From Odiellus spinosus (lineage: Eukaryota > Arthropoda > Arachnida > Opiliones > Phalangiidae), in contig OY987227.1 of the NCBI GenBank assembly GCA_963920705.1, positions 4,265,143 to 4,329,142 on the forward strand: a stretch of 64,000 nt of DNA, given 5' to 3'. Below, piece by piece: positions 44,431-55,570 of this stretch (its first letter is position 1; the number at the start of each line of letters is the position of its first letter). Under the pieces are notes generated by a model, which saw only the letters and a program-made list of their open reading frames with translations, did not search any database and was not told the origin of the DNA. The position numbers and the translations under genes are program-made.

Positions 44431-45795
44431 AAAGCTGAGGCGGATTGATACTTAACGTTAGAAATCATAAGAAAAATGATAGTCATGAAAACTCTCTTTG
44501 AAGTATAGACGGTTTCTTGTGTTTAAAAAATCAACAGTCTTTATTTGAATAAACAAAATGCGCATCTGATGTTGGAGAAAACAAATCTAAAAAAAGGCTT
44601 CAGTTGTCTACACAATAAAGCCGGGAAACATTTCCCAAAAAAGTCATTTCCAGTGAACTTCGTTAGAGAGCAGAGCAGAGGTAGTAAGAGAGCTATAAAG
44701 ATTAAAGTGAAATGCTTTTATTGGATTAGAGATGTTGGCATTATAGAAATAGGCAGTAAGGTAATATTACTGCTATTATATTTGGACATCGATTTGTTTG
44801 TGTATGTTAGCTAAATTATAGTTAAATATTAGTTGGAGGCTTAGGAGTACTGAAGAGCAGTTAAAATTCGTGAAGACCTTGTCAATATAGATCAACCAGC
44901 GCAGAATGTCATCAAAATTTGAAGTCAACAGAGCAACTTCTCGGCTGCCATTTCCATATAACAGCGGGTAAAGGCGGCCTGGCCTGGCTAAAAAATTGGG
45001 ACATAAAGCAGCGAGTGTTGTGAGACTCAACATGTTAGATGCCTACAGTCACATATACAAAGATATTCAAGTGTAAATACTAACGGTATGGAATTTAAGT
45101 TATTTTTTTCCAGGCTTTTTATTTTATTTTAGGAGTGCAGAAGAAGGTCATATCAGGCTGTCAGCGGTTTTGGACAAGCTATATCCTTGAATTCTTCCAA
45201 TGACTGAGATCACACGTTTGATGAAAACATCAGCAATGGTGCTCCATTAGAACGTCAGAACAAGAAATTCAGACGAAACCACTACCGGAAGTATTGCCAA
45301 TCATCTACCGAGGAAGGCTATGGAACTTGCAGTCTAGAATATCTTGGGTTTGTCCAAAAGTAACTTGCTGGAGAATCTCCTTCGTTTGGTTTTCTTCTCT
45401 TCCGTGCCAACCCAGACTGAATCATTCGTTTTTATCAAATTAGTGGATTAACGAAAGATAATTGCGCAGTACAGCCTAATGATACCGATGTATTTATTTA
45501 TATTGCTAGAATTTGTATTCCATTTATATACTTTTAAATTAACAATTTGATTGAGTGTGTCTCTACTCATTCTATGACCTGACATAAAATAAGGTCATGT
45601 GAATTTGAACACTGAGTATAATGAGAAAATTGTTATACACTATAACATAGAGGGGAAATACAAAACTGACAATCGAAAGAATTCTAGTCCATCTATCCAT
45701 CCTAATTCTCTACATACGTCAATCTTTTATTGAAAGTAGGGTTATGTTAGGTTAACGTCGTCGGGGAGGTATTATTTTGGTTTCCCAACTTTTCT

Positions 45796-46514
45796 AAACC
45801 TCTCTAGACTTTTCTTAGGGTGGAGTTAGGAGAAAAAGTTACGAACGGACGTACGTACGTACGGACATTGAATTTTTAATTATGTTTTGATTGATTAATA
45901 ATTACATAGCCTGTCCCTGCAACTACTTAATCCCTGGGGCTGGTTAGTCCCTCTTCTAATGGTATAGGTAAGGTGTTGTTAGATCAGGTAATCAATCGAA
46001 TTACTGTGCGGGACCGAAGTCATAAAAACTTTAATTAACTGTGGTTCAAAATTAGCTAAATATGAGCAACGGGAACCAATCAGTTGAACAACCGTTAACC
46101 ACCGGTTGCGTCAATATAAAATTTGCCTGAGAAAAGAATAGTTTTATATTTTGAAAACCAACAGAAGCTACAAAATTGTCGTGGGAATATTAAATTAAAT
46201 TAATGGAACGACGTAAATAAAGTGGTAAAATATTTAATTTGCTGTTTGGAAAATCGAATTTTGCATCGATGTTATTAATGATGAGTTTGTTAAAAAGGTT
46301 TTTTTTTTCAAAAATTTATATTTATATACTAATTTGTAGGATAATTCATTTAAAAGATCCTTGCATAAAATTTTATTTATTAAAAGTTTATTTAAGAATA
46401 TAATATATAATTTTAGGGTCAAAAGAACAGAGTAAATGCCATCATTCTTGAAATTTTTGGTGAAGGAAATCAATTTTTTGTGCATTTTCTAGTTTTTCCA
46501 AAATTACACCAACC
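45796..46514. other. Gene-free stretch with a small ACGT repeat
   Basis: ACGGACGTACGTACGTACGGAC at about 45844-45868 is a short palindromic microsatellite. Otherwise nothing recognised. Confidence 0.5.
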
Positions 46515-46885
46515 ATACAACATTGGTTGTATGGAAATAGCCAGAAAGTAGCTCAACTTTGGTTGCTTAAAACTCAACAGAAAGCATCTCAAACATTGGT
46601 TAAAAATCGACGGAAGATAGCTCAACCATATTGGTTGCTTAAAAATCGGCAGAAAATAGCTCAAGCATCGGTTGCTTTAAAATCGGCATGAAATAGCGCA
46701 AGCATTGGTTGCTTTAAAATCGACAGGGAGCAACTCAAACATTGTTAGCTTAAAAATCGACTGAAAATAAGTCAAAAAATGTTTGCTTAAAAAGCGATTG
46801 AAAACATTCGTTGCTTGGAAATTGCCAGAAAAAAGCTTAAGCATTGGTTACTTAAAAATCGGAAGAAAGTAGCCCAAACAGTAAT
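46515..46885 (-). repeat. Degenerate ~40-bp tandem repeat
   Basis: About nine units of the type GCATTGGTTGCTTAAAAATC followed by GGCAGAAAATAGCTCAA. Confidence 0.85.
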
Positions 46886-47578
46886 CTTCCAATTGCTCAG
46901 TTCCAATAAGCGCATTTGCTTTTGCGCAGTTTACCATTTCTTAGAGGGTGGTTAGTATGGGAGAGTATTGTGCACGGTATATAAAACGGTTATAGTTTTA
47001 CTATTAAGTTTAAGTGAAACAAGAGTATAGGCTGAGTATCTACCGAATCGGATTCTATAGTGGTATAAACCCTTGTAAAGAGTTGTACGCCTCTGGTAGA
47101 GTTATAAGACAACTCCGCGCAGAACTGTTCAATAGCGTAATACCATATTGTTCCGGTCCGCGGATTTCAAATGTTTAGTTCATGGCTTGGAGAAAGCAGT
47201 TGCCAAACAAATATTGAAAACGAGCTTCGAATTGGTTTGCTTTTATTTTCCTCCAATTAAGTAAAACACCAATTTCGTTTCCAAATATCTTTATTCATTT
47301 CTCTGACTCAAAACTAGGTCATCCTTCTCTTTAGTTCCTTTTAGGAGTGGCAGAAAGCAATGCTCTCGTTGGTCCATAACGTTTTACTTTGTGATGATAC
47401 GCGCTGTAGGTATTATATCTTTGTGGAGTTTCTATGGAAAGCCTTCGTTAAATAAATTTTCTATTGATCATATCCCATCTCTCATTGACTTTAATCGGTC
47501 ATTTTAATTTCAAAACGTCTTGGACCGTAAATATTTTTCTACTCAAATTAAAACAACGCCGTGACGATGTATCTTAAC
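46886..47578. other. Gene-free stretch
   Basis: It includes one copy of a GCGCATTTGCTTTTGCGCAG motif (46912-46932) also found at about 60990. No gene seen. Confidence 0.5.
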
Positions 47579-47859
47579 CAAGGAGGATCAGAGAAGGAGA
47601 GGAAATGTGGGGCTGCGTTGAGTTAGAGAGAGAAGAGCCAACCTCCCACTCGGGTGGAAAGGGGGGATAGGAAATTCTCGAGGTAAACTGTTGTCACGTG
47701 GTCGCTAGCTAGCGCGTCTCATAAAGGATTCGTTTTACCCACGCGACAACATTTTACCACGAAACGTCTCTACCCCCGTTCTCCCAGAGTGGGAGTTTAG
47801 GCCGACGCAGTAGGAACCGCGCCGTCCCCACATTTCCTCTCCTTCTCTGATCCTCCTTG
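47579..47859 (-). mobile_element. MITE with 7-bp target duplication, copy 2
   Basis: 281 bp, reverse complement of 20404-20684 with one difference seen by eye. The target duplication is TCTTAAC (47572-47578 and 47860-47866). Confidence 0.95.
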
Positions 47860-48631
47860 TCTTAACCAAGGCAATGATAAGAGATTGATGAGTTTGTGCC
47901 TTCGTAAGTGCTGCAAAAGAAGGTTGAACAATCGTAAAATACATCGATGTTGTTGAACAAACAGCGAACACTCTGTTTAATTAGATATTAGAAGTAATAG
48001 AGCTAAAGGTAAGAAATACTAACGCACCATGCTATTGTTGAAAAGATAAGAGAATACATAGCATTCTAGGAATTATTTTTAATACAAGACGGAAAAATAA
48101 GTAAAGTGTGGGTTGAATATTTTTTATCAATTTTTATGAAGGGTAAATAGTCTCGGGTATTTAACTGTTTGGAGCTGAAGAAATAAAGATTTTTCTACCT
48201 TCTCCTGTGCCAACCAAAGTTAATGGACCCTGATTCTGATATTTTTTTAGACAAGCATTTCTTTATCGTTTAGTTTACATTGACGGACCATTTCGTTTCG
48301 TATCACGAAAGAAGTAGGATAAAGTATTTAATTAAGTTAACTATATTAATAGTTCCTGATTTTATTGATAATTTGTAGGAATTTTATATTTGTTTAATCC
48401 TGCCTGTGCCTTTTGAAAAGCGGATTTTAATATCACAATTCCACCAAAACTGTAAGTTTCAGATATGGGTAGGAGTTAATGAGCCCTGCTTCTGATTTAT
48501 TTTAAATAAGCTTTTTATTCGTTTCTTTATTTCTTTCATTTTGTATCACGATGGAGACCCCATCGTATTAAACCGATGATGGGTTAACGTATTTAAATTC
48601 ATAACTTCAATCCACCAAAAGCAAACAGAAA
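47860..48631. other. Gene-free stretch
   Basis: AT-rich, no recognised gene. Confidence 0.5.
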
Positions 48632-49246
48632 TTATACAAAACTTAGCTTTGCTTCGCAATTCAAAAAAGGGCATTTATACCCAACGATCGTCGACCAAAG
48701 CCGTAAAGGTACAGAAATTAAAAATTCAAAACCGTGAAGGGTCAGAAATTGAAAATTAACGGTTAAAGAAATAAGAAAGCCACAGTCTAAGAAATTAGGA
48801 TGTTACACTTTTAGATGTTAATATGAATAAAAATTATACAAAAAAAAAGACGTATAAATTCGTATAGATTCACCCTTAAAAAAGGAAACTTTTTACATAT
48901 ATAGGGTGTCATCTCCCTTAGTGAGGGAGTTACAGTGTTAGGGGACCTTGACGTCAAGCTTCCTTTCCCCCTTGGCTCTTTGCTGTCTCCCTATAGAATG
49001 ACTACACAATTAAAACTTTCCATAGGCCGAATTTATACGTCTTTTTATTCATATTAACATCTAAAAGTATAACATCCTAATTTCTTAGACTGTGGCTTTC
49101 TTATTTCTTTAACCGTTAATTTTTAATTTCTGACCCTTCACGGTTTTGAATTTTTAATTTCTGTACCTTTATGGCTTTGGTCGACGATCGTTGGGTATAA
49201 ATGCCCTTTTTTGAATTGCGGAGCAATGCTACGTTTTTGTATAATA
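48632..49246. mobile_element. Foldback element (615 bp)
   Basis: Inverted arms of about 215-250 bp, from ATTATACAAAACTTAGC to TACGTTTTTGTATAAT, around a ~140-bp centre. They include GTCGACGATCGTTGGGTA. Non-coding; short open frames on the arms are by-products. Confidence 0.8.
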
Positions 49247-49325
49247 AAGAATTGGACAGTTTGTGACATTGAAGTGCATGCTTGTAAAAAACAAAAACCG
49301 CCCCCAAACAACCGCGTTATTTTTA

Positions 49326-49440
49326 AACCTCCCCGAATAAACTAGAATCTACTGTGTGCCTGGCAATTCGTTCCAAAGTGGGTTATGTTTGGTTTTGTTA
49401 TGTCAAACGAGGAGAGGTTTAAATTTGCTTTTCCAAATAC
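49326..49440 (-). mobile_element. Minimal family X remnant
   Basis: AAACCTCCCCGAATAAAC and, about 95 bp on, GAGGAGAGGTTTAAA...GCTTTTCCAAATAC resemble the two ends of family X brought together with no body. Confidence 0.35.
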
Positions 49441-49759
49441 GTTTTTCCAATATTTTTCTGACAGTTCTCCGTTGATCATGAGGGAAAATAAGTGGCCGGC
49501 TTATATTGAGGCTCAAATTTTCCTCGCCTTTCCGTGGAAAAACCTTTGCCATTGAGTATCCTAAAGTGATTTCGTAACTGACTACTTATTTAGCATTACC
49601 AAAGGCTGTAATTAGTTAGGAAATCGCGTATTAGTTACTCATGATTTAAATGTTATCAATAACCACTTTTGTAGGGATTAAATAAAACCCAAAACAAAAA
49701 GCTGGCTAACTTTCCAACTTATATCTGTCGGTGCGCCAGCATCGTCGTGTTTAATGCAA

Positions 49760-50181
49760 TAGCAAAAGTACATCACTTTATTCCTTAAAAGTAAACAACA
49801 CCCCGTAGCTTAATATCATCATAAGTTTTGTTTGTTAAGAAGGTGCACCATGCTGTTAGTAAATAACACCCCCGCAGCTTAATACAATCAACAAAGCTTT
49901 GTCCAGGTAAATGTGCCGGCAAAATCTGATTTGAGGCACTCTAGCGGCCGCAGTTGGTGTAAATAGTGAAATCGGATGCGCCACTCTTTGGAGAATATCT
50001 GAGTTGAAGGGAAGACAATATAGTCAAGCGCGGCCCGCCTAAATTCCCTCTCTCCCGACTCAAAATATCGAGGAAGAGCCTAAATCACTCGAGCCAGACA
50101 GGGGTGATGACTTTGCTTAAAAATAGTATTAAGCTACGGAGCGTTGTTCTCTTTTATGAAATAAAGTGATAGACTTTTCGC
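49760..50181. mobile_element. Foldback-like element (~420 bp)
   Basis: Left AGCAAAAGTACATCACTTTA and CAACACCCCGTAGCTTAATA pair with right TTAAGCTACGGAGCGTTG and AAAGTGATAGACTTTTCGC. Imperfect, non-coding. Confidence 0.6.
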
Positions 50182-50668
50182 AGTAGTCTAGGAGACAGAA
50201 TTCTGTGTAGTGAACCATTTTTAAACTATCAAGCAGAGTCAAAACGTTGCGCTTTGACATCTTTTAGCAATTAGTTCACTTCTATTCCCAAAAGTTTTAA
50301 ATTAAAAACTACCACTTTGGTAATTTTACCAGAACAAATAGTAAATTATTATTACAAGGTAATTGACTAGGGCTAGATAACCGATTTAGAGCTTCAAAGT
50401 AAATCAAACCACGACCATCATCATTCCCTTAAGATTACATCTTGGTTTGATAATTTTATCTAGGGAGGTTTCGAGGCTGAAACTTTCACTTCTTTGCGAA
50501 TGAGCGACTCACTTATCGTGCTATCACATCCTTGGTGGAAAACATTACCATTGTAATATTTTATAAATTATAATGACTTGGAGCAATTATAAATTCATTG
50601 TCGGGGTGAGCTTTAATGGACTTTCAAAAGATAAATTCAATTTTCACATTTATTTTTTCTTATATTAG
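50182..50668. other. Gene-free stretch
   Basis: No gene recognised. It leads into the splice acceptor at 50668. Confidence 0.5.
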
Positions 50669-50781
50669 ACTGATTTTCAATGGTCGAAACAAGACTGGTC
50701 CGAATTCTTTTCAGGGAAAATCCCATTGTCAATAAACGCAGACGCGGCAAAATATGTTATAAAGAATTTGCAAAACGTCAG
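50669..50781 (+). CDS. Candidate internal exon of a host gene
   Basis: A pyrimidine-rich acceptor (TTTTTTCTTATATTAG) is followed directly by 37 open codons (TDFQWSKQDWSEFFSGKIPL, SINADAAKYVIKNLQNV) and a consensus CAG|GTAAGT donor. It starts in phase 0 and ends in phase 2. The composition is that of a normal globular protein. The family is not recognised. It might be an upstream exon of the receptor gene at 62-64 kb, because the candidate exon at 56676 starts in the matching phase, but that is inference. Confidence 0.45.
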
Positions 50782-50949
50782 GTAAGTAAGTTTTTCAAGA
50801 AAAAAATATCGATTAAAGCTTTTCGAATTTAGTTAATACGCCGAGTTTAACAAAAAAAAAATAGTTGGGATAAACACACGAAAAGCCAAGATGGTGGACT
50901 CTTCGCTAACTGAATTAGAAAAACTTTAAAGAGATCGCTCTGCGGAACC

Positions 50950-51147
50950 GGACATTTGGGCGCCGGACATTTTGCGCCGCCACTTGGGCGCCGGAAATTT
51001 GGACGCCTGGACATTTGGACGCCGGGACATTTGGACGCCGGGACATTTGGACGCCGGGCCATTTGGGCGCCGGGACATTTGGACGCCGTGCCATTTGGGC
51101 GCCGGGACATTTGGACGCCGTGCCATTTGGGCGCCGGGACAATTGAG
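50950..51147 (-). repeat. 16-bp GC-rich minisatellite, array 1
   Basis: About 12 units of GGACATTTGGACGCCG on the plus strand. The unit is the inverse of array 2 with characteristic variants (GGCGCC/GACGCC). All open frames here are by-products of the repeat. Confidence 0.95.
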
Positions 51148-51238
51148 CCACATTTTAGGTTAGGCTAAGCAAAGATTATAACCACTGAGCAGGTTTTTCT
51201 TTCGAATGGGATTCGGCCCAATGTCTCCCAATAATGTT

Positions 51239-51331
51239 TACCTCCCCGACTGAACTTCAGTTGAGTCAGTGAGGTTAAGTTTGGTAAGATTACGTTTTCG
51301 TCTGGGATTTAAAATTTTGGTTTCGAACTTG
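51239..51331 (-). mobile_element. Minimal family X remnant with hairpin
   Basis: ACCTCCCCGACTGAAC / TTGAGTCAGTGAGGT (51240-51275) and, 50 bp on, ATTTTGGTTTCGAACTTGTT. Both family termini sit within 95 bp. Confidence 0.4.
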
Positions 51332-51550
51332 TTAATAAACCATTTTGCCTGAAACGCAAAATTTGTTTAGAACCAAGAGGGTCAGAAGGACAATCGTTAA
51401 TAATATCTTGTAATATTTTTTTTTTTTTTTTTTTTTTTTCGTAAGAAATACAAATACAAATTATTAGACCAAACATTCTTAATTAACGTTTGAATTGTCT
51501 GCTTTTAAGCAGGATATTTCAATTAGATTAAACCGGTTCAAACCGCCTTT

Positions 51551-51747
51551 CTTGTAACCTTTTAGGTAAGGTTAGGTTAGATAATTACACAAACAAGCCC
51601 GTTCATCCAACTAGATAATATCTTCGGCTAGGACGTTCGTCTTGTAATGTTTTAGGTTAGGTTAGGTTAGATAATTACACAAACTAGCCCGTTCATCCAA
51701 CTAGATAATATCTTCGGCTAGCCCGTTCGTCTTGTAATATTTTAGGC
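51551..51747 (+). repeat. 90-bp tandem duplication with TTAGG-like tract
   Basis: Units at 51551-51640 and 51641-51730 plus a partial. Each has GGTTAGGTTAGATAATTACA. A T-rich run precedes (51418-51440). Confidence 0.9.
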
Positions 51748-51854
51748 GGCACTCAGCGGAGCCTGACCGTGAGTAGGGAGGGCGCCGTTCAGCGCTCTGG
51801 TAAGGATACTATACGATCGGGTGCCCAAATGTCGTTCACGTTTCTCCGACTATT

Positions 51855-52811
51855 GCGCCCAAATGTCTAGGCGCCCAAATGTCTCGGCGCCCAAATGTCT
51901 CGGTGCCCAAATGTCTCGGTGCCCAAATGTCTCGGCGTCCAAATGTCTCGGCGCCCAAATGTCTCGGCGCCCAAATGTCTCGGCGCCCAAATGTCTCGGC
52001 GCCCAAATGTCTCGGCGTCCAAATGTCTCGGCGCCCAAATGTCTCGGCGCCCAAATGTCTCGGCGCCCAAATGTCTCGGCGCCCAAATGTCTCGGCGCCC
52101 AAATGTCTCGGCGCCCAAATGTCTCGGCGCCCAAATGTCTCGGCGCCCAAATGTCTCGGCGCCCAAATGTCTCGGCGCCCAAATGTCTCGGCGCCCAAAT
52201 GTCTCGGCGCCCAAATGTCTCGGCGCCCAAATGTCTCGGCGCCCAAATGTCTCGGCGCCCAAATGTCTCGGCGCCCAAATGTCTCGGCGCCCAAATGTCT
52301 CGGCGCCCAAATGTCTCGGCGCCCAAATGTCTCGGCGCCCAAATGTCTCGGCGCCCAAATGTCTCGGCGCCCAAATGTCTCGGCGCCCAAATGTCTCGGC
52401 GCCCAAATGTCTCGGCGCCCAAATGTCTCGGCGCCCAAATGTCTCGGCGCCCAAATGTCTCGGCGCCCAAATGTCTCGGCGCCCAAATGTCTCGGCGCCC
52501 AAATGTCTCGGCGCCCAAATGTCTCGGCGCCCAAATGTCTCGGCGCCCAAATGTCTCGGCGCCCAAATGTCTCGGCGCCCAAATGTCTCGGCGCCCAAAT
52601 GTCTCGGCGCCCAAATGTCTCGGCGCCCAAATGTCTCGGCGCCCAAATGTCTCGGCGCCCAAATGTCTCGGCGCCCAAATGTCTCGGCGCCCAAATGTCT
52701 CGGCGCCCAAATGTCTCGGCGCCCAAATGTCTCGGCGCCCAAATGTCTCGGCGCCCAAATGTCTCGGCGCCCAAATGTCTCGGCGCCCAATTGTCCCGGC
52801 GCCCAAATGTC
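51855..52811 (+). repeat. 16-bp GC-rich minisatellite, array 2 (~60 units)
   Basis: Unit CTCGGCGCCCAAATGT. The first dozen units carry variants (GGCGTCC, GGTGCCC). From about 52025 to 52785 the units look identical. Because 16 is not a multiple of three and the unit has no stop in most frames, long open frames exist on both strands with a 16-residue period (e.g. MSRRPNVSAPKCLGAQ). They are not genes. Confidence 0.97.
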
Positions 52812-53189
52812 GCAGATCGATCCTCTGGCATTCCGAACTTTTTTCGAGTTCCCTCGTACAGCAACCGATACAATGGGAAATTATCTTGAAGCCGAGTTAT
52901 CGTCCCTTACTTTTACCTTTTTAGTTCTTTCTCCTTTCTATAATAAAAAGAAGCCACACCAAGAGTCGAAAAGAGTCAGGACAATTAGAAATTCCGCTTT
53001 CGTTTTGTTAATGTGCTTGAGCCGTTTGGAAATAGAGATGCCAGTATAATTTAAAGCGAACGATGATTTTTCTTATAATTGAACCAATATTAACTTCGCG
53101 TAAACAAAAGAACATATTTCACCAATTTAAACATTTATCAAAGAAAGGCTGCTTCCCACTCTTAAAAAGGTTCTTTATCTGATTTGGTT
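52812..53189. other. Gene-free stretch
   Basis: Nothing recognised. Confidence 0.5.
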
Positions 53190-53400
53190 ACACCCATGAA
53201 GGAACAGAAATTATTTGTTGGAGAAAGAACATATAATCATTTTAAAATTATAGATAGTGATTTTAGTATACTACTCCAAAGATTTTATTAAATATTTTCA
53301 AAAAAACGGATAAAGTCAACCTATGAAACCATTCTCTTTTTCATGTTATTTTTAAATTCTTCCAGTACCACTAATGCAATAGCTAAAGTTTGTTTTAAAG
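53190..53400 (+). repeat. Second copy of one arm of the 41.7-kb foldback
   Basis: CCCATGAAGGAACAGAAATT ... AACGGATAAAGTCAACCTA aligns with 41760-41960 with moderate divergence. Confidence 0.7.
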
Positions 53401-53499
53401 ATTTTCAAATAAATTTAGAAATTTCAGTGATTTTTCAAATACATGCCTCCATGAAATGTTATATTACATCTTAAAATTTTATAAATATTTTAAGTAATA

Positions 53500-53777
53500 C
53501 GGCGAGATAAACCTTTTCAATATACCTAAAAATACACTCGAGAGCACTAGCCTCGAAGATGTAAATATCAAATATTTATAGTAGTGGAACGATGTGAAAT
53601 TAGTTGGATTTGATGTAATTTCAACGGTACTCTTAGGCAGCAAAACCTTGGAATTATACTTAGACTCGAGAACCAGACCCCGTACCAATACACGATTTCC
53701 TTGAAAAATATTTAAGCCAAATTTAATGTTGAGGGTCAATGGGAGAAAATCGTCTGTTATGTTTTTTCTTAAATATT
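53500..53777 (-). CDS. Candidate exon or open stretch of unknown gene
   Basis: The minus strand is open for about 90 codons after a TTTAAG acceptor-like site: NITDDFLPLTLNIKFGLNIF, then GNRVLVRGLVLESKYNSKVL. A weak donor TTTTTAG|GTATATTG follows. Composition is protein-like, but no family is recognised. Confidence 0.25.
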
Positions 53778-54115
53778 TGCGAGTGAATAAAATCAGTTTT
53801 TTTTTTTAATTAGAAACTCTAAATCCTCTCAGATTGTCAAGATTGTGATTATATTTAAAATGTTATGTTTAATAAGAAAATTTAAAGGAAAAGTTTGAGC
53901 TAGTATTTTCTTGGGCTTAAAGCAACTCCTATACTTTCATAAATATAATCCAACTGACAAAAACGTTTCAAAGATTATAATTTTAATAATTATACTAAAA
54001 TCTGCACGCCGCCACGAGGGACCATCAGAATCGGGTTTCAATTTCAGCGTGTAAACAACTATACCCTATCTTTAATCTATACTCGTAGAAATAACAATTC
54101 AGATTTGTACTTGCC

Positions 54116-55570
54116 GAAAGAACAACCCAAACTGCCCATAGGAATTTGGGTAACGTAATGTTAAAATTTTTTGTTTCGCCACTTGTAAAATTTTATTGTG
54201 ATAGTAAACTAGGGTTGTGTCCTCACCTTTCTACCACAAAAATAATCATTTAACCATTATAGTCTGCGAATACAAATAAATTGACGTTTACCTCGATAAT
54301 GTTAAAGATAGGCCACATCGTTGGATTCCCCCACCTGAAATCAGTTGAAATTTTGAATATTAGTAGACACACGATAGATAAAGATTTTGGGAAAATATCG
54401 TTTTGTAACTGCCATGTGATTTTTCTCAGCAACGATTTATATTACCCAGAATTTTGACATAATTTGAGGTGCGGAAGCCCAAAATGCCTGTAAAAGTGTT
54501 CAACCTGCCGAACAACAAAGTTTTGCAGCAAAGCAAATTCAAGGAGCGAGGCACAGACTATACAGTCTTTGTGTTCTGAAAAAACAAAGAGAAATAACAC
54601 CGCAAAAGTATACTGTAGTGGTTTTTATTAAGAAACACATGTAATTCGACGAAAAATAACAATTTTAGCGGCATTATATTTCAAACAATGTGGAAAAAGA
54701 CCTAATTCGTGTTCGCGTAGGGAGTCAGTTCTCAGCCTCAGCCACGCATCAGGCTTTGATTCGATACATTCCTAATGGTATCGGGACTGATTCAGTTATT
54801 TCATGGTATTGCAACTGTAAAGGACGGAACTTGACCATCAGAACTTGTGCTCACGTTAGTAGCCTTATTTGGTGCCTGGGCTATAAACGACACGAAGATA
54901 GCTGGTATCAATATAAATTGCGTGCAGTCTGCGACGATGCTGGTGATTTGGACGATTTACCTAACATTGTTTGAAATATAATGCCACTAAAATTGTTATT
55001 TTTCGTCGAATTACTAATAATGTGTTTCTTAATAAAAACCACTACAGTATACTTTTGCGGTGTTATTTCTGTTTTTTCAGAACACAAAGACTATACGAGT
55101 TAGCTGTATAGTCTGTGCCTCGCTCCTTGAATTTGCTTTGCTGCAAAACTTTGTTGTTCGGTAGGTTGAACACTTTTACAGGCATTTTGGGCTTCCGCAC
55201 CTCAAATTATGTCAAAATTCTGGGTAATTTAAATAGTTGCTGAGAAAAATCCCATGGCAGTTACAAAACGATATTTTCCCAGAATCTTTATCATGTGTCT
55301 ACTAGTATTCAAAATTTCAACTGATTTCAGGTGGGGAAGACAGTCTACTCCATTGTTGAATCCAACGATGTGGCCTATTTTTAACATTATCGAGCTAAAC
55401 TTCAATTGATTTGTATTCGCACACTATAATGGTTAAATGATTATTTTTGTGGTAGAAAGGTGAGGACACAACCCTAGTTTACTATCACAATAAAATTTTA
55501 CAAGTGGCGAAACAAAAAATTTTAACATTACGTTACCCAAATTCCTATGGGCAGTTTGGGTTGTTCTTTC
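54116..55570 (+). mobile_element. Long-TIR DNA transposon derivative with SWIM-domain loop
   Basis: Inverted repeats of nearly 600 bp (54116-54688 and 54973-55570), ends GAAAGAACAACCCAAACTG, flank a loop of about 285 bp. The arms differ by small indels. No clear target duplication was found. Long TIRs plus a SWIM zinc finger suggest a MULE-like origin (inferred). Confidence 0.75.
54690..54974 (+). pseudogene. SWIM zinc-finger fragment of a transposase
   Basis: About 94 codons fill the loop between the TIRs almost exactly. The sequence around WYCNCKGRNLTIRTCAHVSS, followed by LIWCLGYKRH, has the CxC...CxH pattern of a SWIM zinc finger, which occurs at the C-terminus of MULE-type transposases. 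The upstream part (VRVGSQFSASATHQALIRYI) also resembles the region preceding this finger. There is no catalytic domain. The stop lies at the start of the right TIR. It is an isolated remnant, or the only retained piece. Confidence 0.7.

Larger units (their letters stand above)
43387..45795 (-). mobile_element. Family X element, old copy without recognised 3' end
   Basis: The 5' terminus is at 45795 (CGGGGAGGTATTATTTTGG, TTTCCCAACTT). Next come a diverged Y segment (44444-45750), a 7SL-like retrocopy (44146-44430), about 0.65 kb of extra sequence (43480-44130) and the H0 hairpin. It is clearly more diverged than the copies at 27-35 kb. Confidence 0.55.

Noticed and set aside
47735..47971. 78-residue minus-strand open frame
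   Set aside because: Runs from flanking DNA into the MITE at 47579-47859; not conserved in the other MITE copy's context.
51821..53049. Several 300-380-residue open frames on both strands (repeats of MSRRPNVSAPKCLGAQ or GRRDIWAPRHLGAETF)
   Set aside because: They arise from a stop-free 16-bp tandem repeat read in different frames; all frames give the same 16-residue periodicity.
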